Assembly: GCA_033856175.1 (NCBI GenBank)
Contig: JAWVFK010000015.1
Span: 1-64,000, forward strand
DNA from: JAWVFK01 sp033856175
Lineage (GTDB): Bacteria; Actinomycetota; Thermoleophilia; Solirubrobacterales; 70-9
Length of the DNA: 64,000 nucleotides
Direction: 5' to 3'
Below, in pieces: positions 41,119-50,826 of the stretch (its first letter is position 1; each line of letters begins with the position of its first letter). Under the pieces are notes generated by a model that saw only the letters and a program-made list of their open reading frames with translations, did not search any database and was not told the DNA's origin. The position numbers and the translations under genes are program-made.

Positions 41119-42417
41119 GTGCTTCGCCGGCTTGCCCTTGGCGGTGGCCTTCGCCGTCGGCTTTGGCTGCGGCTTGGGCTTCGGCGCTGGCACCTGCGTT
41201 GGCGCCCGCGTCTGGCCGACCTGGGTCAGCTCGAGCAGCCCGTCGATCTGGCTCTGCATCGCCAGGCCGATCGCCGCGGCGTCGCCGATCAGCCAGGCGT
41301 GGTTGTAGAAGGCGCGGGTCGGGTCGCTCTCATAGCCGGGCTTTATGTCGAGCAGGTAGGTGCGCAGCAGCAGTGGCAGCTTGGCCGCGCTGTCGGTCAG
41401 CAGCAGCGGCCCGTACTTACCGCTGGCCGAGAGCGGCGAGGCTGCGGCGGCGTCCATCGGCCGGGCGGCGTTGGCGATGACGAGCCCGTGGCCGGGGTCG
41501 TTGATGTTCCAGCCGAAGGTGCCGTCCTGGAACTTGGCGAGGGCGATCGCCGTCGCCACCGGATCGGGCCCGGCGACCCGCTTCAGCGTCGGCACGAGCT
41601 TGCGCAGCTGGCGGAATGCGGCCGGCGAGATCGCCGTCTCCGGGCCGAGGGCATAGGCCGGGACGCCGCGGTGGCGCTTTAGCGCGGCGGCGGTCGCCTG
41701 CGGCACGCTGCCGCGCCTGGTGAAGAAGATCGGATCGCCGGAGCGCGCCGCCCAGGCCGCCGCCGGCATCGCGTAGGCGGGGTCGTCCTCACTGGCGATC
41801 AGCAGATGGGCAGGCTCGGGTGCGCTGGCGAGGCGGCCGCGGAGGCGGTCGATCGCCACCGCCGTGGCCGCCGGGTCGGCCCCCGGGACGTTGACGCCGC
41901 GTAGCCCGCCGGGCGTCGTGGCGCCGGCGATCGCGAACACCTGGGCGCGATCGCTGGCGTCGCCGCCCGCCGGCTGGAGGACGTCGAGCGCGTCGGCGGT
42001 GGGGGAGGGAAGATCACCGCCGCCGCTCGCCGCGATCAGCAGCGGCGCCCGCAGCGGTGGTGCCATCAATACCGCCGCGGCGAGGCCGGCCTGCCAGTTG
42101 CCATCGGGCACCAGAGCGACGGCCTGGGGGCGCTGGTCGACACCCGGGAAGACGGCGAGCGCCGCTGCCGCGGCGTTGCTCGCCGCGTCGCGGCCGCCGA
42201 TCCGCGTCGTGTCCTTGGTCGCAAAGGCCGGGAAGCCGAGGCTCTCGCTGGTCTTGGCCTGGCTGCTGGAGCTGCTCGGGGCAGCCGCCGGCGGCGTCTG
42301 GGCGATGCGCGGGGCGCTGGAGTCGCCGCCGGAGGGATCGAGGGCGATGAAGGCCACGATCGCGACCCCCAGGGCCGCCGCCGCGATCGCAAACCAGGTC
42401 TTCGGCGTGAGCTGCAC
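41116..42417 (-). CDS. Membrane-anchored protein with cell-wall-binding (CWB2-like) repeats
   Basis: 433 residues. A signal-anchor helix (WFAIAAAALGVAIVAFIAL) is followed by a Ser/Pro/Ala linker. Two or three repeats of ~100 residues then resemble CWB2 modules: TTRIGGRDAASNAAAAALAVF with VALVPDGNWQAGLAAAVLM and APLLIA, then a second set with LKRVAGPDPVATAIALAKF and LLLTDSA. The C-terminus is a Lys/Pro/Ala tail that may lie on anionic wall polymers. GTG 42417 follows TAGGTT by 7 nt. Repeat assignment is by pattern only. Confidence 0.72.
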   Translation of the reverse strand: MQLTPKTWFAIAAAALGVAIVAFIALDPSGGDSSAPRIAQTPPAAAPSSSSSQAKTSESLGFPAFATKDTTRIGGRDAASNAAAAALAVFPGVDQRPQAVALVPDGNWQAGLAAAVLMAPPLRAPLLIAASGGGDLPSPTADALDVLQPAGGDASDRAQVFAIAGATTPGGLRGVNVPGADPAATAVAIDRLRGRLASAPEPAHLLIASEDDPAYAMPAAAWAARSGDPIFFTRRGSVPQATAAALKRHRGVPAYALGPETAISPAAFRQLRKLVPTLKRVAGPDPVATAIALAKFQDGTFGWNINDPGHGLVIANAARPMDAAAASPLSASGKYGPLLLTDSAAKLPLLLRTYLLDIKPGYESDPTRAFYNHAWLIGDAAAIGLAMQSQIDGLLELTQVGQTRAPTQVPAPKPKPQPKPTAKATAKGKPAKH

Positions 42418-42424
42418 GCCCGGA

Positions 42425-42430
42425 AACCTA
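42425..42430 (-). promoter_or_regulatory. -10 box TAGGTT for leaderless CWB2-like gene
   Basis: TANNNT 7 nt before GTG 42417 on the minus strand. Confidence 0.4.
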
Positions 42431-42465
42431 AGCGATGGCTTCCGCAGGACCGCCTTGTAGACTGG

Positions 42466-42481
42466 TTGACTGACCAGTCAA
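42466..42481. promoter_or_regulatory. Palindromic operator TTGACTGACCAGTCAA (site 3)
   Basis: A perfect 16-bp palindrome whose inner 14 bases equal site 1 at 33966-33979. It lies 39 bp before the acyl-CoA dehydrogenase ATG and 48 bp from the divergent CWB2-like gene start. Confidence 0.65.
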
Positions 42482-42520
42482 TCGGTTTTCCACTGAGCAG
42501 CCCGGGAGGTTCTCGCCAGC

Positions 42521-43807
42521 ATGGATTTCGCCCTCAGCCAAGAGCACAAGGACTTCAAGGCCCAGTGCCGGAAGTTCGCCACCGACGTCATTCGCCCCGT
42601 CGCCGCCAAGCACGACGCCGACGAGAGCACGCCGTGGGAGGCGATCAAGGAGGCGCGCAAGCAGGGCCTTCAGGGCCTCGAGCACATCCAGCGCATGGGC
42701 TCCGACCCCGACGGGCAGCTCTCCGTCATCTACGCCGAGGAGCTCCACTGGGGCTGCGCCGGAATCGCCCTGGCGATCCAGGGCTCGAGCCTCGCCGCCG
42801 CCGGCATCGCCGCCTCGGGCACGCCCGAGCAGATCGCCCGCTGGGTGCCCGAGTGCTTCGGCAGCGAAGAGGAGATCAAGCTCGGCGCCTACGCCGTGAC
42901 CGAGCCCCAGGCCGGCTCCGACGTCAAGAGCCTGCGGACGACGGCCAAGCGCGACGGTGACGAGTGGGTGCTCAACGGCACCAAGATCTTCATCACCAAC
43001 GGCGGCATCGCCGACGTAACGGTCGTCGTCGCGACGGTCGACCCCGAGCTCGGCCACCGCGGCCAGGCCTCGTTCGTCATCCCCAAGGAGATGCCCGGCC
43101 TGCTCCAGGGCAAGAAGGAGTCCAAGCTCGGCATCCGCGCCTCGCACACGGCCGAGGTCGTGCTCGAGGAGTGCCGGATCCCGCTCGACTACCTGCTCGG
43201 CGGCATGGACAAGCTCGAGCGCAAGCTCGAGCGGGCGCGCTCGGGCCAGAAGTCAGGCCCCTCCAATGCCCTCGCCACCTTCGAGATCACGCGGCCGCTG
43301 GTCGGCGCCTCGGCTCTCGGCATCGCCCAGGCGGCGTATGAGTGGACGCTCGAGTACCTCGAGACGCAGTCGATGGACGGCGTCCCGGCGCTCCAGCAGC
43401 AGGGCATCCAGCAGACGCTCGCCGACGTCGCCACCGAGATCGACGCGGCGCGGCTGCTGGTCCAGCGCGCCGCCTGGATGGGCCGCAACGGCGTGCCGAT
43501 GACCGCCGGCCAGGGCTCGATGTCGAAGCTCAAGGCCGGCGACGTGACGATGTGGGCGACGACGGTGCTGATGGACCTCGTCGGCCCCTTCGCCCAGTCG
43601 AGCGAGTGCCCGCTGGAGAAGTGGTACCGCGACGCCAAGATCTACCAGATCTTCGAGGGCACGGCCCAGGTTCAGCGCCTGGTCATCTCGCGCCTGCAGG
43701 CCCAGGACTACCTCGGCAAGCTGCGTGAGGCGGCGGCGATCGCCGCCGAAGCGCCGGCCAACGGCACCGCCGAGGCGGCGGCCGAGAAGGTCGCCGCGCT
43801 CGCCTGA
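42521..43807 (+). CDS. Acyl-CoA dehydrogenase
   Basis: 428 residues, FAD-dependent. It shows LSQEHKDFKAQCRKFATDVIRPVA, YAVTEPQAGSDVKSLRTTA (FAD loop), WVLNGTKIFITNGG, GIRASHTAEVVLEECRIPLDYLLGG and the catalytic-Glu block IYQIFEGTAQVQRLVISR. All key motifs are intact, in contrast to the second protein of the 35.9-38.3 kb pair. A ~35-residue loop and an Ala-rich C-terminal tail make it longer than the usual 380. GGGAGG lies 11 nt before the ATG. The upstream operator ties it to the thiolase locus. Confidence 0.94.
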   Translation: MDFALSQEHKDFKAQCRKFATDVIRPVAAKHDADESTPWEAIKEARKQGLQGLEHIQRMGSDPDGQLSVIYAEELHWGCAGIALAIQGSSLAAAGIAASGTPEQIARWVPECFGSEEEIKLGAYAVTEPQAGSDVKSLRTTAKRDGDEWVLNGTKIFITNGGIADVTVVVATVDPELGHRGQASFVIPKEMPGLLQGKKESKLGIRASHTAEVVLEECRIPLDYLLGGMDKLERKLERARSGQKSGPSNALATFEITRPLVGASALGIAQAAYEWTLEYLETQSMDGVPALQQQGIQQTLADVATEIDAARLLVQRAAWMGRNGVPMTAGQGSMSKLKAGDVTMWATTVLMDLVGPFAQSSECPLEKWYRDAKIYQIFEGTAQVQRLVISRLQAQDYLGKLREAAAIAAEAPANGTAEAAAEKVAALA

Positions 43808-43873
43808 GGGTCGCCGCCGCCGGCTCTCTCGCCGGCGTCCAGTTGTGCGTCGGGATACCAGGCACGAGACCGC

Positions 43874-43906
43874 TTTTGCCTGCAGCTACGGTTGCAGGCG
43901 GCAAAA
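43874..43906. other. Inverted repeat after the acyl-CoA dehydrogenase gene
   Basis: GCCTGCA (43878-43884) pairs with TGCAGGC (43893-43899). Flanking TTTT and GGCAAAA can pair instead with a 3-nt shift. T and A runs are inside the stem rather than after it, so it is not a standard terminator. The rest of the 177-bp gap shows nothing clear. Confidence 0.4.
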
Positions 43907-43984
43907 AGACCCGTTGCTAGCCTGAGCGAGGCCGTTTTTCCGTCAGGCAGGGGCGGACGCCCGCACGGCGAAGGCCCCTAGAGC

Positions 43985-45241
43985 ATGGCCCAGGCGCCGC
44001 ACAGGCGCCGGGCCGCTGCGGCTACAGACATGGATCCGAGCATTCGCCACCAGGCACGAATGCCCGCCAGCTGGCGGGTTCTCAGCGCGTTCTTCGCTGT
44101 TCTGGCGGCGACGGTGCTCTGCGCCACGGCGCAGCGCTCCTCGGCCGCCGTCGACCTCCAAACCCAGCTCTCCCAGAAGCAGTCGAAGATCGCCGCGAAC
44201 AAGAAGAAGGCGGGTGTGCTCTCGACGACGATCGCCCATCTGAGCACCCGGGTCCATGACCTGACTCAACGCGTTGCCACTCTCCGCAACCGCGAGGCCG
44301 CCGTTCAGGACGAACTCGACCGCAAGCAGGCCGAGCTGAAGACGGCACGCGTCGAGCTGCGCCGGGCCAAGCTCCATCTGAAGGAGCTGAAGGCGCGCCT
44401 GCGACGCTCGATCGGCGTCCTCGAGCAGCGGCTTGTCGCGATCTACGAGTCCAGCAGCCCCGACGTGCTGACCGTGATCCTGCAGGCAAACGGCTTCCAG
44501 GACCTGCTCGAGCGAACTGAGTACCTCAACCGGATCCAGGAGGGCGATTCGGCCCTCGTCGCCCGCGTCCGCGACCTGCGCAACCAGACGCAGCAGGCGG
44601 TCGACCATCTCGCCAGCGTCGAGTCTCAGATCCACAAGGCGCGCGATGCGATTGCCGCTCAGCGGGCGGCCCTTGCGGCGACGCGCGGCTCGCTGCAGAG
44701 CCAGCAAGGGGCGCTCGCCTCGGCCCGCAGCCATCAGCAGGGGGCGCTGGCCTCGATCAACAAGCAGACCGACAAGCTCGAGAAGGAGGCCAGCGAGATC
44801 TCCGGCGCGCTGATGGCCCAGCTGAGCGCCGGCGGCTCGACGCTGCCCGCCGGGCCGATCAAGGGAGCGGGGAGCGGCTTCATCTGGCCGGTCAACGGCC
44901 CCGTGGTCTCGGGCTTTGGCTGGCGCTTCGGCGGCCGCGAGTTCCACCGCGGCATCGACATCGCCGTCGGCACCGGCACGCCGATCCGCGCTGCCAAGGG
45001 CGGGCTGGTCGTCCAGGCCGGGCCTTACGATGGCTACGGCAACTTCACCTGCATCAACCACGGCGGCGGGCTCGGCACCTGCTACGCACACCAGCAGAGC
45101 TTTGCCGTCTCGACGGGCCAGTCGGTCAAGCAGGGCCAGGTCATCGGCTACTCGGACTGCACCGGCTACTGCTTCGGGCCGCATGTGCACTTCGAGGTCC
45201 GGGTCAACGGCACTGCCGTCGATCCGATGGGATACCTGTAG
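43985..45241 (+). CDS. Secreted M23 family peptidoglycan endopeptidase with coiled coil (EnvC/NlpD-like)
   Basis: 418 residues. A basic N-terminus with one hydrophobic segment (VLSAFFAVLAATVLCATA) acts as signal or anchor. Residues ~55-270 are a long coiled coil (LSQKQSKIAANKKKAG through NKQTDKLEKEASEI). Residues ~300-418 are a lysostaphin-like M23 domain with HRGIDIAVGTGTPI and GPHVHFEVR, the zinc and catalytic His residues. Family members cut peptide crosslinks during division or growth. A later start at ATG 44030 is possible. No SD is obvious at either. Confidence 0.88.
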   Translation: MAQAPHRRRAAAATDMDPSIRHQARMPASWRVLSAFFAVLAATVLCATAQRSSAAVDLQTQLSQKQSKIAANKKKAGVLSTTIAHLSTRVHDLTQRVATLRNREAAVQDELDRKQAELKTARVELRRAKLHLKELKARLRRSIGVLEQRLVAIYESSSPDVLTVILQANGFQDLLERTEYLNRIQEGDSALVARVRDLRNQTQQAVDHLASVESQIHKARDAIAAQRAALAATRGSLQSQQGALASARSHQQGALASINKQTDKLEKEASEISGALMAQLSAGGSTLPAGPIKGAGSGFIWPVNGPVVSGFGWRFGGREFHRGIDIAVGTGTPIRAAKGGLVVQAGPYDGYGNFTCINHGGGLGTCYAHQQSFAVSTGQSVKQGQVIGYSDCTGYCFGPHVHFEVRVNGTAVDPMGYL

Positions 45242-45304
45242 GCCTCTCGCCGCGGCTGGTGGCGCGCGGCGACGCCGCGACCGCTAAACAATCTCTGGGA
45301 GGGC

Positions 45305-45331
45305 TAAAGGATCGGCGCGCCGCGGCCGATA
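45305..45331 (+). promoter_or_regulatory. Sigma-28 (FliA/WhiG/SigD)-type promoter
   Basis: TAAA (45305-45308), 16 bp, then GCCGATA (45325-45331), very close to the TAAA-N15-GCCGATAA consensus. Transcription would start near 45338, just before GTG 45345. The ATCGGC/GCCGAT hairpin here partly follows from the -10 itself. Confidence 0.5.
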
Positions 45332-45344
45332 CGGCAAACAACCA

Positions 45345-46010
45345 GTGATTTTTCAAACCCGATTGCGCACTGCCACCATGGACGCAGGCTCCAGTCGAAC
45401 ATACCTGGCCGGATTCGGGGTCAGCGCGGCCCTGATCGCCGCTGCCGCCACGGCATTTCTCCTCGTTGGAACCTTCGTGGCCTTTCACGGCTGGCCCAGC
45501 CTGTCGGGCAATCCGGGCACTGATTCCACTTTCGTGGGGCAAGCCGGCAAGCAAGCCGGCGGATCCGCGGCGCAGGCCGCGGGACTGGCGCTGAGAGGCG
45601 CTCCGGCTGCTGTGGCCGGAGCGCCCGCCGGCGCTTCGCCCACTCTGATCGCGATCGCCACAGGCGCCCAGGTGCCGAGCGGCGGCCCAGGCCCCAACGG
45701 ACCCGGCCCGAACAATCCGTCGAATCCGCGCCAGCCGCGGCCCAGACCCCGTCCCGGTCCCTCTGGCGGCGGCGCCTCGACCGGCCTGCTCGGACCGACG
45801 GTCAGCGCGGTCGTGGGCGCGACCGAGCCGCTCGATCCGACGCTGCGGACGGTGGGTCAGCTCGTCGGTGGCGTTGGCGGCCCGGTTGGATCGACCGTCG
45901 GCAGCCTGCTCGGCGGCCCAGGGTCGGGCACCAACACAGCTTCAGGCGCGTCTGCAAAGGGCACCCACCGCGGGTTGCTCGGCAGCCTGCTCGGCCTCAC
46001 CGGCAACTGA
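45345..46010 (+). CDS. Single-pass membrane protein with Gly/Pro/Ala-rich extracytoplasmic part
   Basis: 221 residues (188-210 if ATG 45378 is the start). One hydrophobic segment (VSAALIAAAATAFLLVGTFVAF) is followed by a low-complexity Ala/Gly region, a Pro/Asn/Arg stretch and Gly/Val-rich repeats (VGQLVGGVGGPVGSTVGSLLGG; GLLGSLLGLTGN). No known domain is seen. GTG 45345 is listed because it lies about 7 nt after the predicted start of a sigma-28-like promoter. Following an M23 hydrolase, it may be part of the envelope. Confidence 0.6.
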   Translation: MIFQTRLRTATMDAGSSRTYLAGFGVSAALIAAAATAFLLVGTFVAFHGWPSLSGNPGTDSTFVGQAGKQAGGSAAQAAGLALRGAPAAVAGAPAGASPTLIAIATGAQVPSGGPGPNGPGPNNPSNPRQPRPRPRPGPSGGGASTGLLGPTVSAVVGATEPLDPTLRTVGQLVGGVGGPVGSTVGSLLGGPGSGTNTASGASAKGTHRGLLGSLLGLTGN

Positions 46011-46035
46011 GCCGAGCCTTCGCAAGCCAGCTCGG

Positions 46036-46740
46036 CTAGAGCTGCTGGTCGAGCCAGCGCAGCGCGGAGACCTGAACCTCGGCGTCGTGCTGGAGCGAGC
46101 GATGGTCGCCGCCGGGAACGACGATCAGCTTGCGCGGGTCCGCCGCCCGCGCGTAGAGCTCCTCGGACTGCGTCCAGGGAATCGAGTCGTCGCCGCGGGC
46201 GTGCATGATCAGCAGCGGCTTGGCGCCGATCCGCTCGACCGCGGCGCGGACGTCGTGTGAGGCCAGCCAGGCCTCCAGCGGCTCGCGCTCGACCCGCATC
46301 TCGTACTCGCCCCGGCGCAGGCCCCGCAGCAGCTGCGACTCGGCGGCCGGGCAGATCGCGATCACGCCGGCGACGCCTGGCGAGGTCGCCGCGTGCAGCG
46401 CCAGGTAGCCGCCCATGCTCGACCCGCGCAGCGCGACCCGGCGCTGGTCGACCCCCTCTGTCGTGGCCAGCAGGTCGACCATCAGCATGACCTCGGCCGT
46501 CGCCGTGCCTGAGAGGGCGCCGTCGGAGGAACCGTGGCCGCGGGCGTCGAAGGCCAGCGCCGCCCAGCCGTTGGCCGCGGCAAGGCGCGAGAAGTCAGCG
46601 TGGTTCTCCTTGCGCGAGCCGGCGCCGTGGAGGATGACGATGCCCGGCCAGGGCGGCTCGGAGTCGGGCAGCCAGATCTCGTAGGCGAGGCCGAGGTGAG
46701 CGCCGATCCGCGTCGGCAGGGTGGGGGTGGGATGGCCCAT
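46036..46740 (-). CDS. Alpha/beta hydrolase (dienelactone hydrolase / BAAT-like)
   Basis: 234 residues. Oxyanion region ILHGAGSRKENH, nucleophile elbow RGSSMGGYLAL (~residue 106), acidic residue in MHARGDDSIPW and catalytic His in GGDHRSLQHD complete a serine-hydrolase triad. The substrate is unknown; an esterase or acyl-peptidase-type role is likely. A GACAAT box lies 6 nt before the ATG (46747-46752, minus strand). It diverges from lysA across 38 bp. Confidence 0.85.
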   Translation of the reverse strand: MGHPTPTLPTRIGAHLGLAYEIWLPDSEPPWPGIVILHGAGSRKENHADFSRLAAANGWAALAFDARGHGSSDGALSGTATAEVMLMVDLLATTEGVDQRRVALRGSSMGGYLALHAATSPGVAGVIAICPAAESQLLRGLRRGEYEMRVEREPLEAWLASHDVRAAVERIGAKPLLIMHARGDDSIPWTQSEELYARAADPRKLIVVPGGDHRSLQHDAEVQVSALRWLDQQL

Positions 46741-46742
46741 GC

Positions 46743-46755
46743 GGGGATTGTCCCC
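46743..46755. promoter_or_regulatory. Inverted repeat GGGGA-TTG-TCCCC between divergent genes
   Basis: A 5-bp perfect inverted repeat that overlaps the candidate -10 of the minus-strand hydrolase and lies 23 bp before lysA. It could be an operator for either gene; it may also be chance in GC-rich DNA. Confidence 0.3.
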
Positions 46756-46778
46756 AAACTCGTCAGAATCCTCGGCCC

Positions 46779-48128
46779 ATGCCCGGCGCCCAGAAAGACG
46801 CAGCCGCTGCGGTCGCCGCCGCGGACGGCCCCAGGCACGACCCCGTCGCCGCCTCGTCGGTCTATCCGCAGGGCAGCCGCGTCAACGAGCACGGCCATCT
46901 CGAGGTCGGCGGCTGCGACGTAGTCGAGCTGCTCGCCGAGCACGGCAGCCCCGCCTACATCTACGCCGAGGACGACATCCGCGCCCGCGCCGGCGCCTAC
47001 CTGGACGCCTTCAGCGCTCGCAGCGACGACTTCGAGGTCCTCTTCGCGAGCAAGGCGCTGCCCTGCACCGCCGCCTACGCCACCTTCGCCGAGCTCGGCC
47101 TGTCGGTGGACGTCGCCTCCGGCGGCGAGCTGGCGATGGCGCTGGCCGGCGGCTTCGACCCGGCGCGGATCTACATGCACGGCAACAACAAGACCGAGCA
47201 CGAGCTGCGCGAGGCGATCGCCGCCGGCGTCGGCCATCTGATCGTCGATTCCTTCGACGAGATCGAGCGGCTCGAGCGCCTGCTCGCCGAGGCCGGCGCC
47301 AGCCAGGACGTGATGATCCGGGTGACGCCGGGGATCAAGGCCTCTACCCACAGCTATGTCCAGACCGGCCAGCTCGACTCGAAGTTCGGCTTCGGCATCG
47401 AGGATGGGCTCGCCGAGGAGGCGGTGCGCCGCGTCGTTGCCTCCGAGCGGCTGACCCTGGTCGGTCTGCACGCCCACATCGGCTCGCAGATCTTCGAGCT
47501 CGAGCCCTACACGAAGGCGATCGAGGTTCTCGCCGACTTCAGTCGCATCGGCGGCTTCGAGATGCGGATCGTCAACGTCGGCGGCGGCCTCGGCATCGCC
47601 TACACGGCCGAGGACGAGCCGCCCTCGATCGAGGACTACGTCGACGTCAAGGTGCGCGGCGTCGAGCGCGTCTTCGACCCGGTGCCGCGGATCCTGATCG
47701 AGCCGGGCCGCTCGCTGGTCGGCAACGCCGGCGTCACCGCGTACACCGTCGGCACGGTCAAGCAGATCCCCGGCGTGCGGACCTACGTCGCCGTCGACGG
47801 CGGCATGTCCGACAACCTGCGGCCGATGCTCTACGGCTCCCGCTACGAGGCGCTGATCGCCAACCGCGCCGGCGAACCGGCCCAGACGCCGGCGACGATC
47901 GCCGGCATGCACTGCGAGTCGGGCGACATCCTCGTCCGCGACACGCTGCTCGCCGAGCCCGCCGTCGGTGACGTCCTCGTCACGCCGGCGACGGGCGCCT
48001 ATGGCTACTCGATGGCCAACAACTACAACGGCGTGCCGCGGCCGCCGGTGATCTTCTGCCGCGACGGCCGGGCGCGCGTCGTCGTCAGGCGCGAGACCTA
48101 CGCCGACCTGATGGTGCGGGACGCATGA
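46779..48128 (+). CDS. lysA: Diaminopimelate decarboxylase
   Basis: 449 residues; PLP-dependent last step of lysine synthesis. The PLP Lys lies in FASKALPC (~residue 92). HAHIGSQIFE, the GGGLGIAYT phosphate loop, EPGRSLVGNAG and GPMHCESGDIL-like Cys region (GMHCESGDILVRD) and the C-terminal YGYSMANNYNGVPRP follow, the full alanine-racemase-fold layout. The first ~30 residues are Ala-rich and weakly conserved. It opens the lysA-hom-thrC cluster; hom overlaps its stop by 4 nt. Confidence 0.97.
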   Translation: MPGAQKDAAAAVAAADGPRHDPVAASSVYPQGSRVNEHGHLEVGGCDVVELLAEHGSPAYIYAEDDIRARAGAYLDAFSARSDDFEVLFASKALPCTAAYATFAELGLSVDVASGGELAMALAGGFDPARIYMHGNNKTEHELREAIAAGVGHLIVDSFDEIERLERLLAEAGASQDVMIRVTPGIKASTHSYVQTGQLDSKFGFGIEDGLAEEAVRRVVASERLTLVGLHAHIGSQIFELEPYTKAIEVLADFSRIGGFEMRIVNVGGGLGIAYTAEDEPPSIEDYVDVKVRGVERVFDPVPRILIEPGRSLVGNAGVTAYTVGTVKQIPGVRTYVAVDGGMSDNLRPMLYGSRYEALIANRAGEPAQTPATIAGMHCESGDILVRDTLLAEPAVGDVLVTPATGAYGYSMANNYNGVPRPPVIFCRDGRARVVVRRETYADLMVRDA

Positions 48129-49360
48129 GCGCCGTCGCCCGGATCGGGCTGCTCGGCTGCGGCACCGTCGGCGGCGCCTTCGCCGAGATGCTGGGCCAGC
48201 GTGCCGCCGCGATCGAAGCTGCCACCGGCCGCCGCCCCGAGCTGGCGGGGGTGCTGCGGCGCAGCGAGGGCGACTTCGGCGAGATCCTCGCCGCCTCCGA
48301 CGTCGTCGTCGAGCTGATCGGCGGCATCGAGCCGGCGCGCGAGCACGTCCTCGCGGCGCTCGCCGCCGGCAAGCCCGTGGTGACCGCCAACAAGCAGCTG
48401 ATCGCCCGCCACGGCGACGAGCTCTTCGAGGCGGCGCGGGCCGCGGGCGTCCAGCTGCGCTTCGAGGCCGCGGTTGCCGGGGCGATCCCGGTGATCCGCG
48501 TGATCCAGGAGAGCCTCGGGGCGACCGAGATCGAGAAGGTCTTCGGCATCGTCAACGGGACGACCAACTTCATCCTCACGGAGATGGCGAAGACCGGCGC
48601 CGCCTACGCCGACGCGCTGGCCCGCGCCCAGGAGCTGGGCTACGCCGAGGCCGATCCGACCGAGGACGTCAACGGCGCCGACGCCGCGGCGAAGATGGCG
48701 ATCCTCGCCCGGCTCGCCTTCCACACCCCGGTCAGCCTCGACGAGGTCGCCTACGAGGGGATCGAGCAGATCCGCCCCGACGACCTCGCCTACGCCAAGG
48801 AGCTTGGCCTGTCGCTGAAGCTGCTCGGCGTGGCCGAGCGCCTCGGCGACAAGATCAGCGTCCGCGTCTTCCCCTGCTTCCTCTACGGCGGCCACCCGCT
48901 GGCGCCGGTCGAGGGCGCCTTCAACGCCGTCATGGTCGAGGCGCCGGCGATCACCGAGATCACGATGTCGGGCCCGGGAGCGGGGGGGACCGCGACGGCG
49001 TCGGCGGTGCTCGGCGACGTCACCTCGATCCTCGCCCAGAGCGAGCGTCAGTCGGCGCCGATCCACGAGCTGAGCGAGAAACTGGCGATGTCCCACGATG
49101 TCGCCTCGTCCTTCTACCTGCACCTGGAGGTGGCCGACCGCCCGGGCGTGCTCGCCAAGGTCGCCGACGTGCTAGGCCGCAACGAGATCTCGGTCAAGAG
49201 CGTCGTTCAGCGTGGCCTCGGCGACGACGCCCGCCTGGTGATGGTCCTGCACGAGACGCCCGAGGCGCGCTTCCGCCAGGCCCTCGACGAGCTCGGCGGC
49301 CTCGGCGAGCTGCGCTCGCCGCCGCGGTCGCTCCGCGGCATCGAAGAGGTCTTCACCTGA
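48125..49360 (+). CDS. hom: Homoserine dehydrogenase with ACT domain
   Basis: 411 residues; reduces aspartate semialdehyde to homoserine. The NAD(P) loop GLLGCGTVGGAFAE opens the protein. TANKQLIA, EAAVAGAIPVIR, GIVNGTTNFIL and AEADPTEDVNGADAAAKMAILARL hold the catalytic Lys and substrate residues. A C-terminal ACT domain (~330-411, DRPGVLAKVADVLGRNEISVKSV) implies feedback control, classically by threonine. ATGA overlap with lysA; the thrC frame begins right after the stop. Confidence 0.97.
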   Translation: MSAVARIGLLGCGTVGGAFAEMLGQRAAAIEAATGRRPELAGVLRRSEGDFGEILAASDVVVELIGGIEPAREHVLAALAAGKPVVTANKQLIARHGDELFEAARAAGVQLRFEAAVAGAIPVIRVIQESLGATEIEKVFGIVNGTTNFILTEMAKTGAAYADALARAQELGYAEADPTEDVNGADAAAKMAILARLAFHTPVSLDEVAYEGIEQIRPDDLAYAKELGLSLKLLGVAERLGDKISVRVFPCFLYGGHPLAPVEGAFNAVMVEAPAITEITMSGPGAGGTATASAVLGDVTSILAQSERQSAPIHELSEKLAMSHDVASSFYLHLEVADRPGVLAKVADVLGRNEISVKSVVQRGLGDDARLVMVLHETPEARFRQALDELGGLGELRSPPRSLRGIEEVFT

Positions 49361-49361
49361 G

Positions 49362-50420
<1,059 letters not shown>

Positions 50421-50517
50421 GGCGCGAACGCACGCGACAACTAGGCACAGAGACGTGACGTTTAACTGAGGCTCCGCGCGATACCCATCGGCTGCTCAAC
50501 CGCAGAGTTGGACCGCC

Positions 50518-50826
50518 ATGGAGTCGGGCGAGCAGCCAATATGGGAAACAAGAGATCCCAGCGGTCGAAGAGTGGTGCTGTTGCCGAGCGACTGGTCCTA
50601 CGTCTCGCGGAAACCGGATCGAGGCTTGACAGAAGCGATCCTGTTGGATGTCATCCGCGCTCCGGATATCGAGCGGCCCGACCCCGATCCGCGTTGCCGC
50701 AGGTACTACAAGCGCCATGTCGGTCCATCGACCTGGCTGCGGGTCGTCGTACGATATGAGCACGGTGAAGGACGCGTCTACAACGCATTTCCCAATCGCA
50801 AGCTGCCGATGAGGGACCGAACATGA
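50518..50826 (+). CDS. Candidate toxin of a two-gene module (BECR/RelE-like nuclease-type pattern)
   Basis: 102 residues. The pattern IWETRDPSGRRVVLLPSDWSYVS, then VIRAPDIERPDPD, RYYKRHVGPSTWLRVVVRYE and a final strand with GRVYNAFPNRKLP resembles small phage- or toxin-type RNases of the BECR/DUF4258-like kind. The His usually found after the first Trp is Tyr-Val here, so activity is uncertain. Codons are less GC3-rich than those of thrC. The partner overlaps its stop by 4 nt. Family placement is a pattern judgement, not a search result. Confidence 0.55.
   Translation: MESGEQPIWETRDPSGRRVVLLPSDWSYVSRKPDRGLTEAILLDVIRAPDIERPDPDPRCRRYYKRHVGPSTWLRVVVRYEHGEGRVYNAFPNRKLPMRDRT

Noticed and set aside
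43808..43984. A c-di-AMP (ydaO-type) riboswitch before the M23 peptidase, as disA is present and such switches often control wall hydrolases
   Set aside because: The conserved riboswitch core sequences are not visible; only a simple inverted repeat is present.
45305..45344. A c-di-GMP-I riboswitch before the membrane protein gene
   Set aside because: The stem fits the sigma-28 -10 element and the conserved GEMM core is missing.
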